A DNA stretch of 64,000 nucleotides from Caulobacter soli (GCF_011045195.1 NZ_CP049200.1:356518-420517), one strand, 5' to 3'. Numbered from the stretch's first letter, positions 45,525-54,170 are shown. Notes: a model not told the origin generated them from the sequence alone. Translations and numbers: made by a program.

Positions 45525-46115
45525 ATGTCGTCAGCACCGCCCCTGATCGTCGGCTTTGGCGGGACCACTCGCCCCGGCTCCACCACCGAGCGGCTGGTCT
45601 CGGCCGTGCTGGACCGCTGCGCCGCGCTGGGCGCCGAGGTCCAGTTGTTTGGCGGGGCGTTTCTGTCCGCCCTGCCCCACTTCGCCCCCGATGCGCCGGC
45701 GCGCACCGCCGAGCAGATCCGGTTCGTCGCCGCCGTGCGCCGCGCCTCGGGTCTGGTGATCGGTTCGCCGGGCTATCACGGCGGGATCTCGGGCTTGGTG
45801 AAGAACGCGATCGATCTGCTGGAGGACACGCGCCTGGACGCGCGTTGCTACTTCGACGGCTTGCCGGTCGGATTGGTGGTTTCGACGGCGGGCTGGCAAG
45901 CCGGCGGCGTCACGCTGTCGTCCATGCGCGATGTCGTGCACGCCTTGCGCGGGTGGCCCACCCCCGTCGGCATCAGCGTCAACACGGTGGCGCAACGTCC
46001 GTTTCTCGACAGCGGGGATTTGGACGAAGCGATCCTGGGCGCGGTGGAGGAGCAGGCTCGTCAGCTCATGCGTCTGGCGCCGCTGGCCGGCCGTCTGCAG
46101 GTCGATGCGGCCTAG
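45525..46115 (+). CDS. NADPH-dependent FMN reductase family protein
   Basis: The 196-residue flavodoxin-like protein starts IVGFGGTTRPGSTTERLVSAVLD, the phosphate-binding loop of the SsuE/NADPH-dependent FMN reductase family. It also has GSPGYHGGISGLVKNAIDLLED, the flavin-site motif. It begins 4 bases after the monooxygenase stop and probably provides reduced FMN to it, as in SsuE-SsuD or HsaB-HsaA pairs (though HsaB itself is of a different fold). It ends before a strong bidirectional terminator. Confidence 0.85.
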   Translation: MSSAPPLIVGFGGTTRPGSTTERLVSAVLDRCAALGAEVQLFGGAFLSALPHFAPDAPARTAEQIRFVAAVRRASGLVIGSPGYHGGISGLVKNAIDLLEDTRLDARCYFDGLPVGLVVSTAGWQAGGVTLSSMRDVVHALRGWPTPVGISVNTVAQRPFLDSGDLDEAILGAVEEQARQLMRLAPLAGRLQVDAA

Positions 46116-46139
46116 TCCGACCCGGACCCGGCGCGCGAG

Positions 46140-46172
46140 CGCCGCCCCCTCGCGTGTCGCGAGGGGGCGGCG
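46140..46172. terminator. Bidirectional terminator hairpin
   Basis: A perfect 15-bp stem (46140-46154 and 46158-46172) with a 3-base loop is followed by TCGTTTCC. It lies between the FMN reductase gene (plus) and the 98-aa gene (minus). Confidence 0.8.
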
Positions 46173-46179
46173 TCGTTTC

Positions 46180-46476
46180 CTAGGCGCGCTCGCCCGAGAA
46201 CGGGAACGAGCCGAAATTGCCCGCCTTCACCTGACCGGCGATCTTGTCGCCGTCCACGGCGCCGACGAATTCGAGCGTCATCGGAAAGGGCGTGGTGACC
46301 GCCACCTTCCAGGACACGTCGCCGCCGCTGACCTTGCCGTCGGTGATGTTCTGGGTCCCGGCCTGGCCGACCGCTGTGCCGGTCAGCGTCTCGCCGTTGG
46401 CCGCGAGCGTCACGACGCTCTTCTGCGCGCCCATGGGCGAGTTGACCGTGATGTTCCAAACGCCGTCTGCAGCCAT
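46180..46476 (-). CDS. Small conserved protein, probably beta-rich
   Basis: The 98-residue protein has no signal peptide. Its regular strand-turn pattern (WNITVNSPMGAQKSVVTLAA, VSWKVAVTTPFPMTLEFVGAV, GDKIAGQVKAGNFGSFPFSG) looks like a small beta-barrel or lipocalin-like fold. I know similar small 'GAQ...FPFSG' proteins only as hypotheticals, sometimes next to aromatic catabolism genes. It is divergent from the dioxygenase operon; both promoters carry the same palindrome (46491-46508 and 46587-46604). That suggests co-control with the ring-cleavage genes. The function is unknown. Confidence 0.75.
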   Translation of the reverse strand: MAADGVWNITVNSPMGAQKSVVTLAANGETLTGTAVGQAGTQNITDGKVSGGDVSWKVAVTTPFPMTLEFVGAVDGDKIAGQVKAGNFGSFPFSGERA

Positions 46477-46490
46477 GGTGTGTCTCCTCT

Positions 46491-46508
46491 TATGACTATA
46501 CGGTCATA
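46491..46508. promoter_or_regulatory. TetR-type operator, site 1
   Basis: TATGACTATACGGTCATA is an 18-bp imperfect palindrome (TATGAC/GTCATA arms) just upstream of the 98-aa gene start. It matches the sites at 46587 and 54006. Confidence 0.6.
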
Positions 46509-46586
46509 TTATAGAAGGACTGATCTCGATCAAGCTGGTTGAGATCAGGAAATATTTCCCCTTGCGCCGTCGGCGCGATAGCACAT

Positions 46587-46604
46587 AATGACCAAACGGT
46601 CATT
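46587..46604. promoter_or_regulatory. TetR-type operator, site 2
   Basis: AATGACCAAACGGTCATT is an 18-bp palindrome (AATGACC/GGTCATT arms) 23-40 bases before the dioxygenase start codon. A spurious ATG lies inside it, which is why the gene should start at 46627 and not 46588. Confidence 0.65.
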
Positions 46605-46626
46605 TCAAGAACCGCGGGAGGACGCC

Positions 46627-47553
46627 ATGAGCGCCATTAAGGTCGACGAGGTCGCATATGTGCGCTTCCAGGTCCCCGACCTCAACGAGATGCGCGGCTT
46701 TCTCGCCGACTTCGGGTTGCTGGAAGTCGAGCACGAAGGCTCTCGCCTGTACGCCCGCGGGCACGGTCCCGCCCCCTTCCTGCACGTTTCCGAGCCCGGC
46801 GAGCCGGGCTTCGCCGCCTTGGGCCTGAGAGCCTCCAGTCTTGAGGATCTCCATCGTCTGGCCGCCGCCGAGGGCGTCCTGGCCCAGCCGCTTGACGCCC
46901 CGGGCGGCGGCGAATTCATCAGCCTGCGCGATCCGGACGGCCATGTCGTCGAGGTGGTCGCCGGCCAACAGCCGTCTTCACCCCTTCCCTTGCCGTCCCG
47001 CGACGCCTGGAACTACGCCGACGAACGCGGTCGCCTGCGGCGCGTCAAGCGCGTCAGCCCAGGCGCGGCCCACGTCGCGCGCCTGGGCCACTGCGTGCTC
47101 AACGTCTCGGACTTCCGCGCCTCCGAGCGATGGTACAAGGACCGCTTCGGCTTCATCACCTCCGACGAGATCGCCTTGTCGCCGGAGTTCTCGATCGGCG
47201 CGTTCATGCGCCTGGATCGCGGCGACACGCCGACCGACCACCACGCCCTGTTCCTGGTGCAGAGCCCCAGCGGCCCCGGCTTCAACCACGCCGCCTTCGA
47301 GGTGGCCGACCTGGACGACCTGATGGCTGGCCACGCCACGTTGAAGGCCGCGGGCCGCAAGCAGGAATGGGGCGTGGGCCGCCACATCCTCGGCAGCCAG
47401 GTCTTCGACTACTGGCGCGATCCCTGGGGTCACACGCTGGAGCATTGGACCGACGGCGATCAGTTCACCGCCCAGGACGGTTCCAACACCGCCACGATCC
47501 AAGACTTGCTCGGCGTTCAGTGGGGGCCGTCCGCGCCCCCGACCATGGCCTAG
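46627..47553 (+). CDS. Type I extradiol ring-cleavage dioxygenase (vicinal oxygen chelate fold)
   Basis: The 308-residue two-domain protein has the metal-binding facial triad His155 (LGHCVLNV), His221 (GFNHAAFEV) and Glu272 (TLEHWTDGD), with an N-terminal glyoxalase-like repeat lacking ligands. This is the layout of catechol 2,3-dioxygenase/BphC-type enzymes, which open a catechol ring next to the two hydroxyls using Fe(II) and O2. The start ATG at 46627 has GGGAGGAC upstream. It heads a long same-strand operon (FAH hydrolase, MhpA-like monooxygenase, GST, TetR, CoA ligase). The catechol substrate is not known. Confidence 0.88.
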   Translation: MSAIKVDEVAYVRFQVPDLNEMRGFLADFGLLEVEHEGSRLYARGHGPAPFLHVSEPGEPGFAALGLRASSLEDLHRLAAAEGVLAQPLDAPGGGEFISLRDPDGHVVEVVAGQQPSSPLPLPSRDAWNYADERGRLRRVKRVSPGAAHVARLGHCVLNVSDFRASERWYKDRFGFITSDEIALSPEFSIGAFMRLDRGDTPTDHHALFLVQSPSGPGFNHAAFEVADLDDLMAGHATLKAAGRKQEWGVGRHILGSQVFDYWRDPWGHTLEHWTDGDQFTAQDGSNTATIQDLLGVQWGPSAPPTMA

Positions 47554-47594
47554 CGCTTCTCCAAACTCCCCGGCCCATCCCAGGAAAGACCCGC

Positions 47595-48452
47595 ATGAAA
47601 CTCGCCACCTTCGAGTTGGGCGCCGCGCCCGAACTGGGCGCCGTCGTCGGCGACCGCATCGTCTCGATCTCGCGCGCCGCGCCGCGCCTGGCCGCCGACA
47701 TGATCGAGCTGATCAGCCGCTGGCCGCAGATCAAGGGCGAGGCCGAGGCCATCGCCAAGGCGGCTGTCGACAGCTTCGCGCTCGATGCGGTCCATCTGCT
47801 GGCCCCGATCCGCCGACCGGGCAAGATTTTCGCCATTGGCCTGAACTACGCCGACCACATCGAAGAGAGCAAGATGGAGACGCCCGAACACCAGGTGTGG
47901 TTCACCAAGGCCTCGACCTCGACCAACGGTCCGTACGATCCGATTCTGATCCCCAAGCCGATGGGTTTCGTCGACTACGAGGCCGAGCTGGTGGCGGTGA
48001 TCGGCGCGGGCGGCAAGCACATCGCCAAGGATGCGGCCAAGGACGCGATCTTCGGCTATTGCGTCGGCAACGACGCCACCGAGCGCCGGTGGCAGCATCG
48101 TGTTCCGCAGTGGTCGTTGGGCAAGTCGTTCGACAGCCACGCGCCCTTCGGTCCCTGGATCACGACCGCCGACGAGATCGCCGATCCTCACGCGCTGGGC
48201 ATCCGCGCCTTGGTCAATGGCGAGACGCGCCAGAACTCCAACACCGCCAATCTGGTGTTCGACGTGTTCGCGCAGGTCGAGCACCTATCCCAGGCCATGA
48301 CCCTGGAGCCGGGCGACCTGCTGTTCACCGGCACCCCCGGCGGGGTCGGCGCGGCCATGGACCCGCGCCAGTTCCTCAAGGACGGCGACCGCGTTCGCGT
48401 CGAGATCGACGGCCTGGGCCATATCGACAATCCCTGCGCGACCGAGGCCTGA
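47595..48452 (+). CDS. Fumarylacetoacetate hydrolase (FAH) family enzyme
   Basis: The 285-residue protein has the FAH-fold core: KIFAIGLNYADHIEE, FVDYEAELVAVIGAGG and metal-binding acidic residues, DATERRWQ, the SLGKSFDSHAPFGPWI motif, and LLFTGTPGGVGAAM near the C-terminus. FAH-family members cleave or isomerise beta-diketo acids; in ring-cleavage pathways they act on the meta-cleavage product or its hydrated form (as 2-hydroxyhepta-2,4-diene-1,7-dioate isomerase or 4-oxalocrotonate decarboxylase/hydratase relatives). The gene is 41 bases after the dioxygenase gene and 5 bases before the monooxygenase gene. Confidence 0.88.
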   Translation: MKLATFELGAAPELGAVVGDRIVSISRAAPRLAADMIELISRWPQIKGEAEAIAKAAVDSFALDAVHLLAPIRRPGKIFAIGLNYADHIEESKMETPEHQVWFTKASTSTNGPYDPILIPKPMGFVDYEAELVAVIGAGGKHIAKDAAKDAIFGYCVGNDATERRWQHRVPQWSLGKSFDSHAPFGPWITTADEIADPHALGIRALVNGETRQNSNTANLVFDVFAQVEHLSQAMTLEPGDLLFTGTPGGVGAAMDPRQFLKDGDRVRVEIDGLGHIDNPCATEA

Positions 48453-48457
48453 GCCCG

Positions 48458-49969
48458 ATGGCCGAGGCCGATTTCGATGTCCTGGTGGTCGGCATGGGCC
48501 CGGTCGGGGCCATGCTCGGGGCCCTGCTCGCCCGGGCGGGCGTCAAGACCCTGGTGATCGACAAGGACACCGAAGTTTATCCTCTGCCGCGGGCGGCGCA
48601 CTTCGACCATGAGATCATGCGGCTGTTCCAGCAGATCGGGATCGCCGACGAGGTTCGCCCGCACGCCCGCCCGGCGCCGGCCTACGAGTTTCGAACCGCC
48701 GACGGCCAGATCCTGATGAGCTTTGACCTGAGCGGCGAGAATCCGTCGGGCTGGGCCACGGGCTATATGTTCCACCAGCCCGGCGTCGAAAACGCACTGC
48801 GCGCCCGGCTGCAGGCCGCCGAGCGCGCCGATGTCCGCCTGGGCTGTCGCCTGGACGGCCTGGCCCAGGACGAAAACGGGGTCACCGCGACCCTGACGTC
48901 CTCGCAAGGGACGGTCAACGTGCGCAGCCGCTATGTGGTCGGTTGCGACGGCGCGGCCAGTCAGACGCGGCGGCAAGTCGGGATCGAACTGGACGACTAT
49001 CAATTCGACGAGCCCTGGCTGGTCATCGACGCCAAGACCTCGCAGGGCTCGACCTTGCCCAAGGTCAGCCTGCAGATCTGCGATCCGGCCCGACCGGTCA
49101 CCTGCGTGCCGATGGGGCCGGGACGCCATCGTTGGGAATTCATGCTGCTGCCGGGCGAGACGCCCGAAGCGGTGCTCAGCGACGACTTCATCCTGCCCAG
49201 GATCGCCCAGTGGAATTGCGGCGAGATCACGTTGGAGCGGCGAGCCGTCTATCGCTTCCATGGCTTGGTGGCGCAACGATGGCGGGTCGGCCGCGTGCTG
49301 CTGGCCGGCGACGCCGCCCACCAGATGCCGCCTTTCGCGGGCCAGGGCATGTGCTCGGGCATGCGAGACGCCGCCAACCTGGCCTGGAAACTCAAGGCGG
49401 TGCTGCGTGACGGGGCGGACGAGGCCTTGCTCGACACCTACCAGGCCGAACGCGAGGCCCACGTCCGCGGCATCGTCAATTTCGCGATCGGCATGGGTCG
49501 CGTGATCTGCACCCTGGACGCCGACGCCGCGGCGATGCGCGATCAGACCATGCTGGCCCAACGGGCCGCCGGCGGCCCTGGGCTGCCCGCGCCGTCCACG
49601 CGACTGTCCGGCGGATGCCTGATGGCCGGGCAGGACGTATCGGGCGTCATCTTCCCCCAGCCGTGGATTGGCGCTGCGCCCGACGGGGTCGGCCTGGACG
49701 ATCTGTTGGGCGACGGCCCGTGGCTGATCAGCCGCTCGACCCCGGGTGCGGCCGAGGCGGGTCTGCTCGCCATCTCCACCACCGACCCCTTTCTGGCGGC
49801 CGTGCGCAGACCTTTGGAGGCCTGGCTCGACGCCCAGGGCGCCGACGCGGTTCTTGTGCGTCCCGATCGCTACGTCTTTGGCGTCGGAGCGCCAACCGTG
49901 CTGCGGGAGGCCTGGCTGCGGGCGCTCTCGGCTTCTTCTCGCTCCCCTGTTTCGGAACCGGCTCGATGA
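48458..49969 (+). CDS. FAD-dependent aromatic monooxygenase (MhpA/PheA-like, group A)
   Basis: The 503-residue protein begins with the dinucleotide motif VLVVGMGPVGAMLGALLARAG. It has YVVGCDGAASQTRRQVGI (the DG motif) and LLAGDAAHQMPPFAGQGMCSGMRDAANLAWKLKAVL (the GD motif), the signatures of class A flavoprotein hydroxylases. The C-terminal part (about 390-500) matches the thioredoxin-like extension of phenol hydroxylase/MhpA. It would add a hydroxyl to a phenolic ring, using NAD(P)H and O2, upstream of the extradiol dioxygenase. The stop overlaps the start of the GST gene (ATGA). Confidence 0.9.
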   Translation: MAEADFDVLVVGMGPVGAMLGALLARAGVKTLVIDKDTEVYPLPRAAHFDHEIMRLFQQIGIADEVRPHARPAPAYEFRTADGQILMSFDLSGENPSGWATGYMFHQPGVENALRARLQAAERADVRLGCRLDGLAQDENGVTATLTSSQGTVNVRSRYVVGCDGAASQTRRQVGIELDDYQFDEPWLVIDAKTSQGSTLPKVSLQICDPARPVTCVPMGPGRHRWEFMLLPGETPEAVLSDDFILPRIAQWNCGEITLERRAVYRFHGLVAQRWRVGRVLLAGDAAHQMPPFAGQGMCSGMRDAANLAWKLKAVLRDGADEALLDTYQAEREAHVRGIVNFAIGMGRVICTLDADAAAMRDQTMLAQRAAGGPGLPAPSTRLSGGCLMAGQDVSGVIFPQPWIGAAPDGVGLDDLLGDGPWLISRSTPGAAEAGLLAISTTDPFLAAVRRPLEAWLDAQGADAVLVRPDRYVFGVGAPTVLREAWLRALSASSRSPVSEPAR

Positions 49970-50610
49970 CCCTGACCCTGTTTCATGCTCCGCTCAGTTG
50001 CTCGCTCGCCTCGCGGCTGGCGCTGTTGGAGTCCGGCCTGCCGCACGAGATCAAGGTTGTCCACACCACCAGGGGCGAGAACCTCACCGAGGCCTACGCG
50101 CGGATCAATCCGCGCCGCAAGGTGCCGGCCCTGGTGACCGCCGAGGGCGTGATCACCGAGTCGACCGCGATCCTGCCCTACATCGCCGATCGGGCGCCGG
50201 AGCGGGCCTTGCTGCCGTCGCCGGGGACGTACGCGCGAGCGCAAGCTCAAGCCTGGCTCGGTTTCCTGTCGAGCACCGTCCACGCCGCCTTTTCCCCCGC
50301 CTTGTTCCCGGAACGGATCGTCAGCGAGCCGGCGGCGGCCGAGGCCCTGCGCGCCAGCGCCCTTGAGACTCTGGTCAAGGCGCTGACGGAGCTGGACAGC
50401 CATCTGTCCGACCGGCAGTTCCTGCTCGAGGCCTTCAGCCTCTGCGACCTCTATGCTCTGGTCTTCAGCCTGTGGCGCGGCGCGCCCGCCCTCGCCGGCC
50501 GTCTGCCGGCCCTGGTCCACCTCGACGCCTATCAAATGAGACTGATGGGGCGGCCGGGTCTGATGCCGATCATCGGCGAAGACATGGCCGCGCGCGCGGC
50601 CGCCGCATGA
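49966..50610 (+). CDS. Glutathione S-transferase family protein
   Basis: The 214-residue protein has an N-terminal thioredoxin-like domain (TLFHAPLSCSLASRLALLESGL, then NPRRKVPALVTAEGVITESTAILPYIAD with the cis-Pro and the E-S glutathione-binding pair) and a helical C-terminal domain. GST homologues in aromatic catabolism operons act as glutathione-dependent isomerases, hydrolases or detoxifying enzymes. The ATG overlaps the stop of the monooxygenase gene, and its own TGA overlaps the TetR start. Confidence 0.85.
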   Translation: MTLTLFHAPLSCSLASRLALLESGLPHEIKVVHTTRGENLTEAYARINPRRKVPALVTAEGVITESTAILPYIADRAPERALLPSPGTYARAQAQAWLGFLSSTVHAAFSPALFPERIVSEPAAAEALRASALETLVKALTELDSHLSDRQFLLEAFSLCDLYALVFSLWRGAPALAGRLPALVHLDAYQMRLMGRPGLMPIIGEDMAARAAAA

Positions 50611-51296
50611 CCACGGCCGCGCCCCGCACGCCCAAGCGCGGCGCTGGGACGCGCACGTCGCTGGTGGCGGCCGGTCGGCGACTGCTGTCGGCTCGGTCCG
50701 CCGACGCCGTGGCGATCGACGACATCGTCCAATCGGCTCAAGTCTCCAAGGGCAGCTTCTACACCCACTTCGCCGACAAGCAGGCCTTGATCGGCGAGAT
50801 CAGCCGCGAGATTCGCGCCGGCCTCGAGCAGGCCGTCGCGCACGCCAACGCCGACGTGGCCGATCCCGCGCGGCGCGTGGCCAGGGGCGTGTGCGTCCAC
50901 ATTCGTTATGCGATCCAGGAGCCCGAGCGGGCCCGCGTCCTGTTGCGGCTGCAGCACCAACAGGCTTCGCTGACGGCCCCGCTGAACCAGGGCCTCGTCG
51001 ACGACCTGTCGACGGGCCTGGCGCAAGGCCGCTTCCGCGGCGTCGACCTCGAAGCGGGCATGGCGTCGGTTCTGGGCGTGGCGCAGAGCGCCTTGGCGCG
51101 CGCCGTCGAGCGTCCAAGCCCGAACCTGGCCACGCCGCTGGCCCAACAGATTTGCACGATGCTGCTGCGCGGCCTCGGCGTCGACGGCGCCGAGGCCGAA
51201 CAGCTCGCCGCCCAGGCGGCGGACGCGATCGTGCGCAACGACCCAAGCGACCGCCGCCGTTTGTCCTCAATGCTTCCAAACCGGATTTCGTCATGA
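50607..51296 (+). CDS. TetR/AcrR-family regulator, first of two in the cluster
   Basis: The 229-residue protein has an N-terminal HTH (about residues 31-62, ADAVAIDDIVQSAQVSKGSFYTHFADKQAL) and an all-helical ligand domain. The ATG sits in the stop of the GST gene (ATGA), and its stop overlaps the CoA ligase start, so it is embedded in the catabolic operon and probably autoregulated. Likely DNA targets are the AATGACC-N4-GGTCATT palindromes at 46491, 46587 and 54006; a second similar TetR (57344) is the other candidate. Confidence 0.88.
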   Translation: MTTAAPRTPKRGAGTRTSLVAAGRRLLSARSADAVAIDDIVQSAQVSKGSFYTHFADKQALIGEISREIRAGLEQAVAHANADVADPARRVARGVCVHIRYAIQEPERARVLLRLQHQQASLTAPLNQGLVDDLSTGLAQGRFRGVDLEAGMASVLGVAQSALARAVERPSPNLATPLAQQICTMLLRGLGVDGAEAEQLAAQAADAIVRNDPSDRRRLSSMLPNRISS

Positions 51297-52858
51297 CCCA
51301 CGCCCCGCTGTCGCCGTTCGAAGGCTGGGACATCAGGACCCTGATCGACCGGCGCGCCGCCGCCCATGGCGAGCGGACCTGGATGACCTGGGAGCCCTTC
51401 GAGGGCGAGGCGCGCGCCTGGACGTTCGCGACCTTCCGCGAGGCGGTCCGACGCTTCGCCGCGGGGCTGCAGACGCGGGGCGTCGCGCCGGGACAACGGG
51501 TGCTGGTTCACCTGGACAATTGCGCCGAGGGGGTGATCGCCTGGCTTGGCTGCGCCTATGCCGGCGCGGTGCCAGTGACCACCAATTCCAAGTCCAGCCG
51601 AGACGAGATCAGCTATTTCGTGGACCATAGCGACGTCGTCGGCGCGGTCACCCAGCCGAAATTCGTCGATCTGCTGCGAGCCGCCGCGCCCGATCTGCCC
51701 TGGTTGGTCGCCACCGAGACCGACAACGGCGCGCCGGCGGCGGCGTTCTCGGCGGCCGCCGAGCCGTTCGGCGCCGTCGACGCCGATCCGGCCTTGCTGG
51801 TCGAACGTCCTCACGACCCCTGGGCGCCGTTCGGGATCCAATACACCTCGGGCACGACCGCGCGTCCCAAGGCCGTGCTGTGGACCCACGCCAACGCCCT
51901 GTGGGGCGCCCGGGTCAGCGCCATGCATGAGGACCTGCGGGCGGACGACGTCCACCTTGTTCACCTGCCGCTCTTCCACACCAACGCCCAGGTCTATTCG
52001 GTCCTAGCCTCCTTGTGGGCGGGCGCCGGCGTCGTGCTGCTGCCCAAGTTCTCGGCCTCGCGCTTCTGGCCCTTGTCGCTCAAGCACGGCTGCACCTGGA
52101 CCTCGATGGTGCCGTTCTGCTTCCGCGCCCTGATGGAACATCCGGTGCCGGACAAGCATCAGTACCGGTTCTGGGGCTCCCCGGTCTGCGACATGCCCTT
52201 CGACGCGCACTTCCGCGTTCGGAGCCTGGGCTGGTGGGGCATGACCGAGACGATCACCCACGGCACGGTGGGTTCGACCGATCTGGCCGATGCGCCCCGG
52301 TCGATGGGCCGTCCCTCGCTGGCCTATACGATTCATGTCCTGGATGACGCCGGAAACCCGGTGCGCCCCGGCGAGGTCGGCGATCTGCTGATCGCCGGCC
52401 AACGGGGCCTGTCGTTGTTCGCCGAGTACGTCGGCGATCCGGCGGCGACGGCGGCGGCGTTCCGCGAGGACGGCCTTTTCGTCACCGGCGATCGCGTGCG
52501 GCTGGGCGAGGACGGCTGGCTCTATTTCGCCGACCGCTCCAAGGACATGCTCAAGGTCGGGGGCGAGAACGTCGCCGCCTCCGAGATCGAACGGGTCATC
52601 GGCTCGGTGGCGGGCGTGGCCGAGGTGGCGATCGTCGCCAAGAAACATCCCATGCTCGACGAGGTGCCCATCGCCTTCGTGATCCCCCGTTCCGGTGAGG
52701 CCGAGGGGCTGGCCGAGCGGATCATGGCCGTATGCGCCGACAGCCTCAGCGCCTTCAAGCATCCGGCCGAGATCCGCTTGGTCGACAGCCTGCCGCGCTC
52801 GACCCTGGAGAAGGTCGCCAAGGCCGAGTTGCGCACGCTGCTGGCGACGGAGGCTTAG
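51293..52858 (+). CDS. AMP-dependent acyl/aryl-CoA ligase
   Basis: The 521-residue adenylating enzyme has the P-loop YTSGTTARPKAVLWTH, the WGMTETITHGT motif, YFADRSKDMLKVGGENVAASEIE with the hinge, and the C-terminal catalytic Lys in SLPRSTLEKVAKAEL. These enzymes form acyl- or aryl-CoA thioesters from acids, ATP and CoA. In this operon it could activate a carboxylated ring-cleavage product or a side-chain acid for beta-oxidation by the genes at 36-43 kb. ATG at 51293 overlaps the TetR stop. Confidence 0.9.
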   Translation: MTHAPLSPFEGWDIRTLIDRRAAAHGERTWMTWEPFEGEARAWTFATFREAVRRFAAGLQTRGVAPGQRVLVHLDNCAEGVIAWLGCAYAGAVPVTTNSKSSRDEISYFVDHSDVVGAVTQPKFVDLLRAAAPDLPWLVATETDNGAPAAAFSAAAEPFGAVDADPALLVERPHDPWAPFGIQYTSGTTARPKAVLWTHANALWGARVSAMHEDLRADDVHLVHLPLFHTNAQVYSVLASLWAGAGVVLLPKFSASRFWPLSLKHGCTWTSMVPFCFRALMEHPVPDKHQYRFWGSPVCDMPFDAHFRVRSLGWWGMTETITHGTVGSTDLADAPRSMGRPSLAYTIHVLDDAGNPVRPGEVGDLLIAGQRGLSLFAEYVGDPAATAAAFREDGLFVTGDRVRLGEDGWLYFADRSKDMLKVGGENVAASEIERVIGSVAGVAEVAIVAKKHPMLDEVPIAFVIPRSGEAEGLAERIMAVCADSLSAFKHPAEIRLVDSLPRSTLEKVAKAELRTLLATEA

Positions 52859-52988
52859 CGCGGCTATGTCCGATCCGTCCCACGGTCCAAATCGCCGGTT
52901 GGTCGCCTCGATGATCGCGGCCAGCCTGGCTACGCCCGCCCAGTCCAAAGATTCTGTATCCCAAGCCCCCAAGGTCAGGACGCCGACC

Positions 52989-53993
52989 ATGACGACTTCC
53001 GCTCCCAACCCAACGCCGACCGACGCCCGCGTCATCGATCGCATCGACGTCCACGCCCATTTCGTCCCGGATTTCTACGCCCAGGCGCTGCGGGACGCAG
53101 GACATGGCCAGCCCGACGGCATGCCGTTCATCCCGACCTGGAGCGCCGAGGAGGCCTTGAAGGTCATGGACGGCCTGGGGGTCCAGACCGCCATGCTCTC
53201 GATTTCTTCCCCGGGCGTGCATTTTGGCGACGACGCCAAGGCGCGCGACCTGGCGCGACGCGTCAATGACGAGGGTCATCGGGTGCGCCAGGCCCACCCT
53301 TCGCGCTTTGGCCAGTTCGCCGCCCTGCCCCTGCCCGACGTCGAGGGCGCGATCGCCGAGGCGGTCTACGCCTTTGATCACCTGCAGGCGGACGGCGTGC
53401 TGTTGGAGACCAACGCCAAGGGCGTCTATCTGGGCGATCCCAAGCTTGAGCCGCTCTACGCCGAGCTCGATCGCCGCCACGCGGTGATCCTGATCCACCC
53501 GACCTCGCCCGCCTGCATCTGCAATCCGCGCCTGGCGGCGACCTTCCCGCAGCCGGCCCTGGAATTCATGTTCGAGTCCACGCGTTCGGTCACCGACATG
53601 ATCATCGCCGGGGTCCTGGCGCGCTACCCCAACCTGCGCATCATCGTGCCGCACGCCGGCGCGGCGCTGCCGGTTCTGCTCAATCGCATCGAACTGATGT
53701 CGATGCTTTACAAGACCCCCGACGGCAAGCCCGCGCCCTCGGTCCGCGACGCGGTCAAGACCCTGCACTTCGACATCGCCGGATCGCCCGTGCCGTCGCA
53801 GCTGACGGCTCTGCTCGAGGTCGCCGACCCTGGCAAGATCCACTACGGCAGCGACTATCCGTTCACGCCGGCCATCGGCTGCGAATTCCTGGCGCGGCGG
53901 TTCGAGGGCGCGGAGACCATCGGCCAGGATCTGCGACAGGCCATTTTCCGCACCAACGCCCTCAGGCTGTTTCCGCGCCTCGGAACAAGCTGA
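52989..53993 (+). CDS. ACMSD-family amidohydrolase (probable decarboxylase)
   Basis: The 334-residue TIM-barrel protein has the metal-binding motif HAH (His22, His24 in IDVHAHFVPDFYAQ), His170 (ILIHPTSP), His222 (IVPHAG) and Asp289 (YGSDYPFTP), with the family's usual length. This set matches the ACMSD/amidohydrolase-2 family of nonoxidative decarboxylases (such as 2-amino-3-carboxymuconate semialdehyde, 6-methylsalicylate and 5-carboxyvanillate decarboxylases). I chose ATG 52989 because CAGGAC lies before it and the conserved region begins close after; an in-frame ATG at 52866, 8 bases after the ligase stop, would add 41 residues. It likely removes a carboxyl from an aromatic or ring-cleavage acid. 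Confidence 0.85.
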   Translation: MTTSAPNPTPTDARVIDRIDVHAHFVPDFYAQALRDAGHGQPDGMPFIPTWSAEEALKVMDGLGVQTAMLSISSPGVHFGDDAKARDLARRVNDEGHRVRQAHPSRFGQFAALPLPDVEGAIAEAVYAFDHLQADGVLLETNAKGVYLGDPKLEPLYAELDRRHAVILIHPTSPACICNPRLAATFPQPALEFMFESTRSVTDMIIAGVLARYPNLRIIVPHAGAALPVLLNRIELMSMLYKTPDGKPAPSVRDAVKTLHFDIAGSPVPSQLTALLEVADPGKIHYGSDYPFTPAIGCEFLARRFEGAETIGQDLRQAIFRTNALRLFPRLGTS

Positions 53994-54005
53994 ACGCGAT
54001 AAATA

Positions 54006-54023
54006 ATGACCACTTGGTCATAT
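54006..54023. promoter_or_regulatory. TetR-type operator, site 3
   Basis: AATGACCACTTGGTCATA is an 18-bp near-palindrome (AATGACC/GGTCAT arms) in the TonB receptor promoter region, matching the sites at 46491 and 46587. Confidence 0.65.
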
Positions 54024-54077
54024 TGTTCCGGGTGTTTCGCCCTTACCTCGAGAAAACAGGAAAACTTGTCATATAGA

Positions 54078-54098
54078 AAATGACCAAACCGTCCATTT
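54078..54098. promoter_or_regulatory. Degenerate fourth operator-like site
   Basis: AAATGACCAAACCGTCCATTT carries the AATGACC half and a diverged partner half (GTCCATT). A reversed half-site (TTGTCAT, 54066-54072) lies just upstream. It may be a weaker copy of the operator or a spacing variant. Confidence 0.4.
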
Positions 54099-54170
54099 CG
54101 CGCTTGCGCGGCTGGAGTGTCTCCCATACTGTATCCGTCAATAATCAAGAATGCAGATGGGAGGATACGA

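Noticed and set aside
46588-46626. Extra 13 residues at the dioxygenase N-terminus
   Set aside because: This ATG lies inside the operator palindrome; the ATG at 46627 has GGGAGGAC upstream and the conserved region begins right after it.
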